From Piezodorus guildinii (lineage: Eukaryota; Arthropoda; Insecta; Hemiptera; Pentatomidae): a stretch of 64,000 bases of DNA. Both the position numbers and the translations under genes were made by a program. The stretch is from contig CM041297.1 in the NCBI GenBank assembly GCA_023052935.1, forward strand, positions 5,694,280 through 5,758,279, given 5' to 3'. Numbering within the stretch: the stretch's first letter is position 1; each line of letters opens with the position of its first letter. The notes under the pieces were generated by a model. That model made no database searches. It had not been told where the DNA came from and saw only the letters and a program-made list of their open reading frames with translations. Below, in pieces: positions 21,601 to 32,521 of the stretch.

Positions 21601-22620
21601 TTTTTCGCATGACTTCACAGGCTTCAAATAGCACTGATATCATATTTCGTGATTACTTTATCAAGGTCGAGAAAGTTCTAAAATTGTGATAAATTAGACT
21701 CGATGCTTAACGATAAGAGGACGAAATGAGATTGCGAATAATTAGGCAAAGTACCTCGCCTAATCTCTATCCAGTCTCTTGCGAAAATGAAAAAGCAAAA
21801 TGAAATAATACAGTGAATAATTCCATTTCGTAGAATTGTTACATCGAATTAATTATTTATTTGCAATTAATTGGCATGAGTGGTCGATGGTACTATGTGC
21901 TTATCTTTGTATTGTTACATTAGCAACCTTAGTTTCTTAGTTAATTGCACAGATCGTGTCTTTAAGAGGTTTCAGGCGTCACTTGTTCAGTCTCGAGTTT
22001 TAAGCCGCGGTGGTTCGAGCGATCGCGATGTAATGAATCTTGACTATGGTCAAACCGGTCTGTTCCTGTAGAATTTTCCATTTTAAATCTTTTATTTGCA
22101 ATTGGTTAGGCGTTTACACAGATATTTTTTTGTTTTTGTTTAAAGTGAAAACTTCTTAAGGCGCGTTATGCTATTTATGCCAGCGGTAAAAGCTTTGATT
22201 TTGTAACTATGGTAAGGTCACCAACATGCTTAAGACTGGCGCATGCGCTCTGTGCATACCTGGCTATTAGAGATAAGATAATGATATCAATTTACGTTAA
22301 CCTTATCGAAACCGGTGTAATATCGGCACAAAAATATCGATATTTATAATATTTTATTTCAGTATATCTTAGAAGTTACTTCTTACTATATATAAAGTTA
22401 ATATAATGAATATCTTAATTCTCTTGACTCTAAAATATCGATATTTGTAAATATTATTAAAACGTTACTTTGCATGTAAACATTCAAAGATATGAAACAA
22501 ACTCATAATGATCTTACTGTAAATATTTAAATCGTAGTAAAGCGAAATCTAAAAGAACATCTTAATCATATAAGTATATAAATATGACATTTGAAAATTA
22601 AATTAATTTTAATAATATAG
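21601..22620. other. No recognised feature
   Basis: AT-rich, low-copy-looking sequence. The stretch 21950-22060 is more GC-rich (AAGCCGCGGTGGTTCGAGCG) and opens a 63-codon frame without recognised motifs. A splice-donor-like ATG|GTAAGG occurs at about 22207. Either could belong to an unrecognised exon, but support is weak. Confidence 0.3.
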
Positions 22621-22621
22621 A

Positions 22622-22766
22622 GGGGGGAGGGGGTCACCCATAGCGTAGTGGCTAGAATAACAGCTTTCTATGCCAAAAGTTCGTGGGTTCAAACCAGCAG
22701 GTGGCCCCAGGATTTTTTAATGAGAGTAAAAAATCCTTAGTCATGCTGTCCTTTGGAGGGGACGTT
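22622..22766 (+). mobile_element. SINE S1, 3'-truncated
   Basis: tRNA-like head (CATAGCGTAGTGGCTAG, GTGGGTTCAAACCAG) and the first body block up to GGAGGGGACGTTAG. The 3' half is missing. Confidence 0.8.
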
Positions 22767-23399
22767 AGCTCTACTCCGAAGTCGAGAATTTAAAAAAAAG
22801 TGTTCACTTCTATCGGCAGTCCCTATGACTGCCTGAATTGTAAGTTTTTTTATGTTTATTATTATCGGGTTTTGAGATTTTCTTTCATCTCGGACCTCAA
22901 CACATTTTCTATTCATTATCCTCTGCCCAAGAAATCCTTCCCTGTCAGACCTCTAGCTACCACTTCTATCCATTGCTTCCGAGGTTCTTCATCGTCTTTT
23001 CCTTTTCACTGATATTAAGAATATATAAGTCTTTTGAAAAAGATTCTGGAATATTCCAGACTGATGGTTTTATCAACCAAACAAACCGGATTCCATAACA
23101 ACATGTAATGATTACTTGATAAAACATGTTTACGAAGTTCAATACGTTATATCTCTCCGATTCAGATGCTGTTTTCTTTTCTATTAGAAGATTCCCTTTC
23201 GATTAAAACGAATCTTGTGAACGTTCCTATATAGGCTAATATCATCGGTGATATTCTTTCTTATGAAGTAAGTCTAATAAACTAATCGATAGTTGATTTA
23301 ACTAACTTGGATTTGAGTGCTATTGGAAATCTGTTGATGATTTTTTTTTCCGGCTTATCTTGTGCAGTGCATCCTAATAATAGGCTTATTGTACGCCGT
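22767..23399. other. No recognised feature
   Basis: A 70-codon frame at 22800-23012 has no recognisable family. The rest is AT-rich sequence without a visible repeat. Confidence 0.35.
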
Positions 23400-24190
23400 A
23401 AATTCTTCTGTTATTACATGTCTATTGCCTTGGTGAATCTGACCAAACTATAGGAGTTAATCAGTTCACACAACTTTGGTCTATAATGCGGTCGCTGCCA
23501 AATTGATAAAATTGTATGCTGGAATCTCTGGACAACTGAATACCACATGATATGCAGTTCATTTTTCTTCTTGCAGAATCTGCAGGTTGGAGAGGCACCA
23601 CCCCATATTGTGGAGGTGCTTGTTAAGCTGACAGTGTCCTGTGTACAGTCCTGTCACTCTCCTCAGAGTTATCCTCTCCATTGAGAGTAGTGCACAACTT
23701 CTCTCTTTGTCCTTCCAAGAACATCTTAGAGTGATGTTGCTTTCCTGTATCCCTCCAGTATTGCCTAGATCTATTTCCAGCAGCCGCCTTGATCAAACCC
23801 TTTAGCATAGTTGAGGATTATTCCACACACAGGTTCAGGTGTTAGGGTAACTGAGCAGAACCCTTCCTTGCGAGGCTATCAGCTCTCTCATTGGCTAAGA
23901 TGCCTGAGTGACCAGGCACCCAACGAACTTGGATTTAGCTTGAAGAGTGTGTTGAGATTTCTTTTACACTCCTCCGCTAGTTTGGACAGAGTCCTGTAGC
24001 TACCCAAAGCTCCAATAGTAGCTTGGCTACCAGTATGGATAGTTATAAGTCTGTCTCTCATCCCTTTTCCCTGAAAGACTGACGTATGTTTACCTAGAGA
24101 GATAAAGATCCCTTCCCTGGGTTTATCCATTCTCCATATTCCATCCCCTGAGCCTAACTCTTTCAGGGATCAGTCTGTCTTACAATTAAC
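23400..24190 (-). pseudogene. LINE remnant with RNase H domain
   Basis: The minus strand shows an RNase H fold as found at the C-terminus of I/R1/Jockey-group LINE ORF2 proteins. It has SQATIGALGSYRTL (the catalytic Asp region, about 24045-24000), LSKLAEECKRN, and, after a frameshift, a degraded GH..NERADSLARKGS-like segment near 23860-23900. Downstream is a C-x2-C...H knuckle-like tail (ARRKMNCISCG). Frames are broken at several points (23888-24130, 23623-23808), so this is a relic. Confidence 0.7.
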
Positions 24191-24362
24191 GCCATTGGCT
24201 CGTTCTGTGTTAGTCATTCCTATTAGTCCCTACAAAATAAAGCGTGTCCGTATCTTTCTTAACCTGAAGATTAGAATGCATGGCTAGCACCGATTTTCAT
24301 CAACCCTACTGAACAATTTACCTTTAATCTGTTGGTGATACAATAGTTAATTACAAAAAAAA

Positions 24363-25249
24363 TCTGGAGCGGGCAACACACGACTTTCACTTACCTTCGT
24401 TTTTAAAATCGATTAGAGAATTTCCTAGTATAGTAAGAAATAAAATGAGTGAAACCATTAAAGAATTAATCAAATTGAATTTATATAGAAACATGTGTTT
24501 TATTAAAAAATCTGTTATATTATTATCTAAAATAATCCGTTAGTTTTAATCGGCTTTTCATCACTCTCTATTAACTTTAAAAGCTTGAGTATAAGATAAT
24601 ATTTTTTCTAAAATCTTTAGCTTTCCAACGGTCCATCATATTGTATATTACTGTTCTTATGATCAAAACGAAAAATTGCATTAAAAAAATATTTTTTCTG
24701 TTTTCTCCTTTAGTTGGGTATCGAATTCATTCAATTTATATATTTACCTATTTTTCATCAGTGGTAACAAGATAATATAGTTATTTTTAGAGAATCAGCG
24801 AAATTAAAGGTACTTTAGAGAAAGAAAATTTAAACTATCGGCATTTAAGCTTTGTCAGACCATTTTAATCCAAATGAAACCTAAATGATATCAAAGGCCA
24901 TTAAATTTTACACCAATATAGCGAGTTTAATCAAAATTGTCGGAACCGTTTTCGAGATAATCGAAAAAAGATGCAAAACGCATGGTATAAAGTGCATCTT
25001 CTGATAAGCTCATTTTGATGAAAAAGGTTTTGTCACGTCTCGGGCGTATATTTGTCTTAAATATGAAATTTCAGTTTCATAGGACTTTTCGTTTCCACCC
25101 GAGTTACCACACACACACAGACCTTTTTGCTTCGACTTGGTTATTTGGACTCAGGGGACCCTAAAACATGTATTTCCGTTGAAAACTGGAATTCGAAAAT
25201 TTTCACGATCGCAACTCTTTCCCTTACTATGTATAGTAAGTGACAGTAA
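24363..25249 (+). mobile_element. Family H copy 9
   Basis: Full-length plus-orientation copy from TCTGGAGCGGGCAACACACG to TACTATGTATAGTAAGTGAC. Close to copy 1 and uninterrupted. Confidence 0.8.
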
Positions 25250-25640
25250 AAAAACGATTATTCGCTTTTATTTGTTGGTTTAACTTTATTTCTATAAATA
25301 TTAAACCTACAAATGTCTGATGCCAGTTAAATAGAAACTGTTTACAGCTGTTGAGTGTGCTGCAGTTTAGTTTCGGTGATATTAGTCTAAATGAAAGCTA
25401 TATCTAACTGGATAAAACTGAAAATGATCTTAGCCTGAATTGCTTTAATTGAAGACTCGATATATATATTTAAGTAGTCTGATTGGTCGACCACTCTCCA
25501 GGCTATGCGGTCATTGGCTAGCTGTCTGTCCAGTCTTTGTAACAAGAAGGTAAGATAGAAGTCTTGCTAATTATGTTACATTGGTGGCACAAAACTAATG
25601 CAGGATTTTAGATTTTTCCTTTTTGAGAAATTTGAGACAG
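25250..25640. other. No recognised feature
   Basis: Low-copy-looking sequence with mixed composition. No frame or repeat signature recognised. Confidence 0.35.
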
Positions 25641-25799
25641 TGTTTCGCTACTTGAAAAAATGTGATTACTAAGATGTCACAGCGTGATAATAGTATAATT
25701 ATGTTTCTTTATAGCTTATTATCAAATTGTTTTGATCGACTAGTATTTTTACCCATTTTTTATTCATAACAAGTGATGATCAATTTTTTTCGAATCAAT

Positions 25800-26988
25800 G
25801 TTTTTTTTTTTGTTTTTTTTTATTGAGTAAAATTACAATCTGTCCCAATTTGGACATTAATAGTAGTGCTGAAAGATATCATACATACTACATTCATACA
25901 ATATTTACACAGCATAAAATTACAATAAAATATATACACAATAATGAATCAATACAATAAAGTCAAGAATTTCATATACCTATATACACATACACACACT
26001 CATACATACATCACATTGAGTGGAGAATCTAGCCAGTGCTAGAACTCCAATATATTTACAAAAGGTCGCGGGGCCACTGCCGTTTCAACCTTCTAGGTGG
26101 GTTGTATGGATGAGTGGAGCTGGATAGGGATTGAGCTAGAGGATTAGGATGATGAATGAGGTTCTGGAGAAATTTTGAAAATTTGGATGGAAGTAGGTCT
26201 GAAATAAAAGGAACATTAAGGTCGTGGTGCAAGGTATAGTTGGAAACATAATAAGGAGCATTTACTATTGTACGGAGGACTTTGGATTGAAAGGATTGAA
26301 TGCGTTTGATGTTAGTACGTTTAGCTGTCCCCCACAGTTCAAGTCCGTAGGTCCAGATGGGCTTCAGTATTATCCTGTAGATTAATACTTTGTTGTCAAC
26401 TGTAAGTTCAGATCTTCTGTTGAGTAGTCGGTATAACTGTCCGAATCGTCGGTTGAGTTCTTGTCTTTTAAGTCTTGTATGGGGTTCCAAGTCAATCTTT
26501 TGTCTAACAGTAAGCCAAGATACCGGACTGTATCTGAAGGAGGAATTGGAATGGAATTGAAGTAAACTGGCGGAAAGGAGTTTCGTCGAAGAGTGAAAGT
26601 AACTTGTTTGCATTTGACTTCGTTCACCTTTATGCGCCAAGCATTACACCAGTCTTCGATAAGAGAAAGGTGTTTTTGCAGGTTTAAGGATGCTGTTTCA
26701 GGATTGGAACTGGATGATAAGATGGCGGTGTCGTCTGCAAAAGTTGCCAGAAAGGTATCAGGATGTGTAGGAATATCAGCAGTGTAAAGGATGTAGAGGA
26801 CGGGTCCCAAGACGCTTCCTTGAGGAACACCGGCCTCAACGGGATAAAGGTTAGAAAATTCTACACCACAGCGAACGCGGAAGGAACGGTTTGAGAGATA
26901 GGATCGGAGGATGAGGTATAGAGACTGGGGTAAGTGGGTTTTCAGCTTGAAGAGTAATCCAGTGTGCCATAGCCGGTCAAAAACTTTC
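25800..26988 (-). mobile_element. Jockey-like LINE (J2), 5'-truncated
   Basis: A 9-bp duplication, CGAATCAAT, at 25791-25799 and 26989-26997. On the minus strand it runs from within the RT to a 3' UTR and poly(A) (T-runs 25801-25830). Inserted inside an old family H copy. The RT frame has one visible disruption. Confidence 0.85.
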
Positions 26989-26996
26989 CGAATCAA
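26056..26996 (-). pseudogene. Jockey-type reverse transcriptase, frameshifted
   Basis: The first frame (26996-26382) carries FDRLWHTGLLFKLK, AGVPQGSVLGPVLYILYTAD (about residue 54) and the catalytic FADDTAIL box (about residue 85). YLGLLLDKRLTWNP then follows (about residue 160), after which the frame shifts. The second frame (26640-26056) continues LKRQELNRRFGQLYRLLNRR to PPRRLKRQWPRDLL. These are palm motifs 4-7 and the thumb of a Jockey-clade RT. The endonuclease and finger region are missing by 5' truncation. Confidence 0.85.
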
Positions 26997-27330
26997 TAAA
27001 ATTAAAGATACTGTGTTGAGTATGGCTATTTAAAATATCCACATTTACTCCCTGCTAGACTGTTTTAATCAAAATGAAACCTACGCGATATTAAAGCTCA
27101 TACAATTTTGCATCGGAATAGCGAGCTTAATCAAAATCTTATGAACTTTTTTTATGAGAAAAATCTTAAAAAGGTTCAAAATGCATAGTATAAAGTAGCA
27201 CTTACGGTCAGCTGATTTCTGTGAAGAAGATGCTGTAATATCTCAGGTGTATTTTTTTTAAATATTAAATTTCAGTTTCCTGGACTTTTCATTTTCGTAC
27301 AAGTCTTACCAAACTTATGGACGCAGAAAC

Positions 27331-27888
27331 ACGGGTTTCTTTTCCCGTGATTTGATTTTTTATAACTCCCACAGAAACTAATATTTCATAAAATGAAAAT
27401 TATTTTTAAAATGATTGATAAGGCAGAAATTTAAACACCACAGTTCGCCTCACTATTAAAGTAAATTATAACAATAAAATAAGTGAAGTAATTGTTTTTC
27501 CTTCTTATCTATAATTACTCCTCGAAAAGTAATCACTACCTAATCGTATTAATTAACAATTAAAAGTGATATCAATGAATAAATAGCCTGGATGGATGGG
27601 TTGGATCGATGAAAAAAAACGATCGTGTAAAGAGTTTCTCAGTCAGTCGTTTCAAATTGACGTCTTTTCCCTCACTACTTTCTTTCCTTCCAACCGATGG
27701 ACTTGAACGACGAAATGAGCGATCGTGTAAGTGAGGTTATTAAAATCTTATTTTAATAAATATGCGGAAACACCATAATTGACTATATTGACATTTTCGG
27801 CATGAAAATTTGTTTTTTTTTAATAAATAAATAATATTTTAACAGTATGATGATAAAAAAGAAAAAATGAATTTTTAAAATTTATTGG
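27331..27888. other. No recognised feature
   Basis: AT-rich sequence. GATCGTGTAAAGAGTTTC and GCGATCGTGTAAGTGAGG near 27622 and 27720 are short repeats of each other. No gene recognised. Confidence 0.35.
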
Positions 27889-28555
27889 AAGGAATTAGTC
27901 CGGGTGGCGGTCATTAAATGAAATAACTAAATAGTTTCAACTATTTATTGTTTGCCAACGTTTCGACCCCCTTTGTGGGTCATCATCAGGGCTAAAAAGA
28001 TACAAAAGAATACAATTTCAATGACATTACATACAATATCATATAACCTATTGAGCTAGAGAGCGTCGGTATCAAAATATAACAGAAGAACTATATATGT
28101 AAAAAAAAAAACTTAATTAAAATACAATCACTACAGTAAAATAATGAAAGTGTTATACAAAAAAAAAAAATGTTTACTAAACAAAATTTACACAGATATC
28201 AATAATTTACATGAAATATGAAACATAAAAATATGAAGTAGAGTGGAGATACGTACCACATGGTGGGAGAACGGAAACTAGGTACTGTTTGATAGATGGG
28301 GGAGGTAGGATGGAAAATACGTAGGAAAAAAACTAGAATGGAAAGTACGCACCGTATTTATGGACTAACAACAATGGCTAAAATTCTTAATACTACCATA
28401 CGAAGAATCAATGAAATTTAACTTATCATTATAATAATGATACAGGATAAAAAAATTCTAATTCACTTCTTGAAATATCACCTATACAATAGTAAGAACA
28501 ATGATGGAAGATGTATATGGAGAAAAACTAACCGCCACCCGGACTAATTCCTTCC
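27889..28555. mobile_element. Inverted-repeat element (family M2) with hammerhead-like motif
   Basis: 25-bp terminal inverted repeats: GGAAGGAATTAGTCCGGGTG.. at 27889-27913 and its exact inverse at 28531-28555. The 667-bp interior is AT-rich and non-coding, with a hammerhead-like motif about 65 bp from the left end. The left end of a second copy is at 59613. No clear target-site duplication was identified, so the class (MITE or Penelope-like derivative) is open. Confidence 0.75.
27954..27993 (-). other. Hammerhead-ribozyme-like motif 2
   Basis: The minus strand reads GCC-CTGATGA-T-GACCC(loop)GGGTC-GAAACGTT-GGC. Stem I GCC/GGC is complementary over 3 bp and stem II over 5 bp. As at 2088, there is one additional base between CTGATGA and stem II. 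The stem II sequence differs from motif 1 but still pairs, which is covariation-like support for a structured RNA. Confidence 0.5.
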
Positions 28556-28607
28556 AGTAATTCTCAACGGTCAACTAATTATATCCACAATGTTTTAAAA
28601 TTTTTTT

Positions 28608-28727
28608 TCGTCTGCTATATTTGTACTTCGTTGCTATATTTGTACTTCGTCTGCTATATTTGTACTTCGTCTGCTATATTTGTACTTCGTCTGCTATATT
28701 TGTACTTCGTCTGCTATATTTGTACTT
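28608..28727 (+). repeat. 20-bp tandem repeat, six units
   Basis: Unit CTGCTATATTTGTACTTCGT repeated six times. The second unit lacks 2 bp and the last diverges at its end. Units are otherwise identical by eye, indicating recent slippage or unequal exchange. Confidence 0.97.
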
Positions 28728-29299
28728 GGAGATATGTATAATTTATGCATCAACTCATTAAGTATCGAATGTTTATTCATTAAAAATTCCAATTATAAAT
28801 TAGGTAACAATTCACAATAGGCTATGACAGTAATGACAGAAAATAATATATTCTAAGATTACTGAAGATGATAAAAAAATCAATAAAAAAAATTATTAAA
28901 CTGTACGGTTCTGGGTTAGTTTATAGTGCTTAATTAATTTTAAATGCCTTGATGAGATTAGTGGATAGAGTGTGAGAATCCTAAGGAAAGATCGTCGGAC
29001 TGGAACGATGGACCATTACACGGGAAACTATAATTAAAAATCGTCAGTTTTTTTCTGACACGGTCAGGTGGAAGAAACGTCATTCCAACCTGTCGGTTTT
29101 GGCCCTTACACGATCGTCTTGCCATCGGTTTTTAACGAGGGTCAAATCGTTTGAGCTTTTAGAGGTCGCTATATAGTTGATTACGCTATAACCCACTCGA
29201 CCATTACTGTTTTTAATTATAGACGAATTATTACGTTTCCCTTCCTGAGGAGTACAGTATGTCCACCCTATAGCCCCTTGTTGTGGATCCGGCACACCC
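28728..29299. other. Unique-looking sequence upstream of GC-rich island
   Basis: No transposon signature recognised. Mixed composition; a 71-codon minus-strand frame (29295-29080) has no known motif. It may be upstream regulatory DNA of the adjacent island. Confidence 0.3.
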
Positions 29300-29618
29300 T
29301 CCTTCCCGCCCCTCCACTCCGGACAGCTCGTGACGGGACCGTTAGTGGAGGCGACAAGCCGGCTGAGCCCGCCGTGACGTCACCGGCCCGCCCCTCCATC
29401 AGCTGATCGCCCCCTCTCCTCCCCTCCCCTCCCTGTCCTCGCTGGCTGATAGTGTGCCTCAGTGTCCGCTGAGTGCTAGTTCAGTGAGGTTCAGAAATAA
29501 GTCTTCACCACATCCTTCTACCAACGGATCCGCCGCTCCGCTCAGCCTTGGCCGCTCTAAGGGCCGCCTTTAATGCCATCATCTCCTTCGTCAGAGCCGT
29601 CAAGGAGAGGATTAAGGT
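29300..29618 (+). promoter_or_regulatory. GC-rich island: candidate promoter / first exon 1
   Basis: A sharp rise in G+C in an AT-rich window. It contains a perfect cAMP-response-type site TGACGTCA (29375-29382), two GC-box-like CCCGCCCCTCC stretches (29307 and 29387) and two arthropod initiator-like TCAGTG motifs (29459-29464, 29481-29486). An exonic-looking GC-rich stretch ends in AAG|GTACTC (29617). A short frame without ATG across 29495-29616 would read ..SALAALRAAFNAIISFVRAV... No TATA box was seen. A host-gene first exon is an inference; the downstream exons are not in view. Confidence 0.4.
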
Positions 29619-29639
29619 ACTCCTCTAGCTTCCTTTATG

Positions 29640-30477
29640 TCAATACACGATGATAGTTCCTCAAGGAAACAGGACTAAAGTGATACAAATTCGAAGAAAT
29701 ATTAAACTTACATAACATTCCCACGATTGAATACTTAGATCTGACCATATTCCTATCTCATTACGTTAACAAATACACTCAGAACCCTTAGGGTCAATCA
29801 CTTGACAATTACATCAGAAAATACACGACATTATCAGCTCTCCCCTCTTTGTTTTCTAAACAATTATCTCGAAAAATACGAAAATCTCACGCCCGCCCGA
29901 CATTTTGGCGTTGAGAATGCCCTATCTCTGCTGATGAAACAGGTACCAGCCACAGGTTCGCTTGTTTTTTATTTTGTCTTCTTCTGAGTCATGCTTATTT
30001 TTTTTTCGTTTCGTTCTCGCAAACAAGGCGCAGGTCATGGCGGTACGTTTCGGATTTGTTTACCTTGTGACGTATCTTTTGGAAAATCATTTCGTTTTCT
30101 GCGTATGATCTTTTGTTACACCATTTAACATCATTAAATAATTTTTTTTTTAATTATTATTTTCTTAACTGTATATAAAAGAAAAGTATTGCAAAAGTTA
30201 ATAGTTTAGTACATGTAGCAACCTTAGAAAAATGAAATTACATATTTAAAGTATCACACCTCTGAAACATTTAGGGGGCTCAGTTTTTCTCCTTGTAGGA
30301 CCCCTTCAGGTATGTGGAACTTATTAGAGGAATGAATGACGTCTGCCAAGTTTATAAATGCATTGTCATAAATACATCTTATCATTCTAATGAATTTTAG
30401 GAAAATGACAATTTCATTGAGTTTCTGTCATAATTTTTTATGTGGAACTTAGTCTAACATCTAAAAATTAAAAATTA
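29640..30477. other. No recognised feature (possible intron)
   Basis: AT-rich with a T-run near 29998-30008. No transposon motif and no exon-like frame beyond a 61-codon one at 29802-29987 without known family. If island 1 is a first exon, this would be the start of its intron. Confidence 0.3.
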
Positions 30478-30507
30478 TGGAGTTTTTGTTGACCGTTGAG
30501 AAATTAG

Positions 30508-30700
30508 ATGAGGAAGATGGTTGGGGGTGCGGTCATAAAATAGAAACACACATTTAAAACAAGTGCTATTTTAATTATTTGTCGACGTTTCGGCCTACAT
30601 TTTGGGCCTTCATCATCATAATTAATTCAAATAAATTAAAATAGCACTTGTTTTAAATGTGTGTTTTATTTTATGGCCGCACCCCCATCCATCTTCCTCA
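30508..30700. mobile_element. Inverted-repeat element (family M1), copy 1
   Basis: Long imperfect inverted arms: GAGGAAGATGGTTGGGGGTG.. at the left and CACCCCCATCCATCTTCCTC-type sequence (shortened) at the right. The arms extend inwards through AAGTGCTATTTTAATTA. The centre is the hammerhead-like motif at 30581-30619. Another copy lies at 59017-59237. Both share about 30 bp of left flank (GTTGACCGTTGAGAAATTAG). Confidence 0.75.
30581..30619 (-). other. Hammerhead-ribozyme-like motif 3 (degraded)
   Basis: The minus strand reads TGATGAAGGCC(loop)GGCCGAAACGTCGAC. The conserved C at the start of CTGATGA is changed and stem I is not formed, so it is probably a decayed version of the motif at 59090. 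Confidence 0.4.
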
Positions 30701-31023
30701 AAAAATTAAAAATGATTTTGTTTAATTGAAATAGATACCAAACTTCTTATTGAAGGTTGACATGTGAAAAGCAATAAAACATTATTATTATTATTATAGT
30801 TAAAAATTTTTATTATGAATAATAATAATTGTATTATTATATTAATTTGAACTTTCTCTTCTATTTAAATAAATCTATTTATTATTATATCACTTAACGT
30901 CTCGAGGTCTATACTGCCTCATCTTTGTAAGTATTCATTAAAAAATATTTTCTCTATTAAAACAATACAGGTCATTAATCATTATAAAATTGATTTTTAT
31001 TTGTATTTTACAATTGTCATCAT

Positions 31024-31312
31024 GGGATCACTTGTAGCTGGGTGGCTAGCGTAACAGCCTCCCATGCTGAAGGTCACGGGTTCAAACCCGCAGGTGGTCC
31101 TAGGATTTTTTAATGGGAGTAAAAAATCCTTAGTTACGCCGTCCTTAGGAGGGGAACGTCAAAAGGTGGTCCCGAGCCTATGCGATGTCAGGTACTCGTT
31201 AAAGATCCCTATCCTAATAAAACCTGGATAGGCAAAATTTAGGACTCCCATAGTAGCATCGTCCGATTAGCCATAGTAGCATTAAGTGACGTTAAATAAA
31301 TAAACAAACAAA
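31024..31312 (+). mobile_element. SINE S1, full length
   Basis: 289 bp with a perfect 13-bp target duplication, CAATTGTCATCAT, at 31011-31023 and 31313-31325. Box A TAGCTGGGTGGCTAGC and box B GGGTTCAAACCCG are intact. It is nearly identical to the 15642 copy, so the family was active recently. Confidence 0.93.
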
Positions 31313-31325
31313 CAATTGTCATCAT

Positions 31326-32398
31326 TATTAATATTATCACTATATGGTTATTTTTATTTCTCTGTCTCACACTTCAATAAAATAAAATATTTTTAACTGC
31401 TTGGACCAACAAGTATGAAAAAAATAAATTAAAAAAGGAAAATAATATATCTTTTTTTGTCATACTTGTTGGCCCAAGGGCAAATGTGACAGTGAATTTT
31501 CTTTTGGGAAATAAAAATGAATGATTTTTTTTCTCTTTTATTTTGAGCTAGTAAAATACCACTTAAAGAAATGGAATCTGTCGGTCATAACTGATGGATA
31601 AAAGCACCAAATACTTTTTTTTAAATATCTAAATATTATCGACCAAGTAAATATGATCTTATAAAAAAAGAAAGGATTAAATTCAAACATTATACAACCG
31701 AATATGTCTAACTAAAAATTAAAAAATCAAAGCAAAAAACACCGAAATTCCATATTAAAGACCATTCATTAGATCACTGGTATGTTACTGCAACTTTTTA
31801 AAAAAAATCTACAACGTTCGATTTTACTATGTTATTTAAAATTAATCTAACCATTTAAACTCTTTCTTAGAGTATTTAAACTAAATTTGGTTTAATATCA
31901 GATTCGTTTTATCTGAATTAATATATTCTGAAAAGATTTAAATGCCGATTTTTTTTTATTAATTTCTTTAAATTAGCTGTAATCATGTTAATTATAATAT
32001 TTAACCATTTCCTTTCGTAAGGGATTCAAAATGCACATATATAATGTATGAAATAATTAATCGATAATATAATTGAATAAAACAGGAAAATAATTAAGAA
32101 ATATTTCCCCAGTTTACAATTACATTTCCTTGAATAAGAATCGTAAGGTAGATTTATTTTTAAAGCTTCAGAAAGCTAAAGGTTTCTATAAAAAAAAAAA
32201 ACAAAAAAAACATTATTCTCCATACGTAGTCGTAAAAGATAATGGAGAATAATGAAAAAGTAATCAAATGAAATGATTGTTATAGGTAATAATTCTTATT
32301 GTTACATTCTATTGTTCAAGCGGAAATAATATGTCCCCGTTGGAACTTACAATAATTCTTATTTTAACTTAAAGTTTATTTTAAATTTGTATCTAATT
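31326..32398. other. No recognised feature
   Basis: AT-rich DNA with A/T runs. TTGGACCAACAAGTATG at about 31401 and its near inverse CATACTTGTTGGCCCAAG at about 31461 form a short imperfect inverted repeat. No gene or transposon was recognised. Confidence 0.35.
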
Positions 32399-32408
32399 CT
32401 TTTCATAT

Positions 32409-32487
32409 GAATGAATGAATGAATGAAAATAGCCTTTATTTATGCACTAATATTACAGTTTCAAAAGGTAACAAAACAAAAATAAAA

Positions 32488-32521
<34 letters not shown>

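Larger units (their letters stand above)
25640..27330 (+). mobile_element. Old family H copy 10, split by a J2 LINE
   Basis: The flanks of the J2 insertion read as one diverged H copy: 25700-25799 matches the CATCAGTGGTAACAAG..GAATCAA block and 26998-27330 matches the following AAATTAAAG..TTGCATCG..AGCGAGC block. Both termini are poorly preserved. Confidence 0.6.

Noticed and set aside
28608..28727. CRISPR-like array
   Set aside because: The units are contiguous without unique spacers, and the context is eukaryotic.
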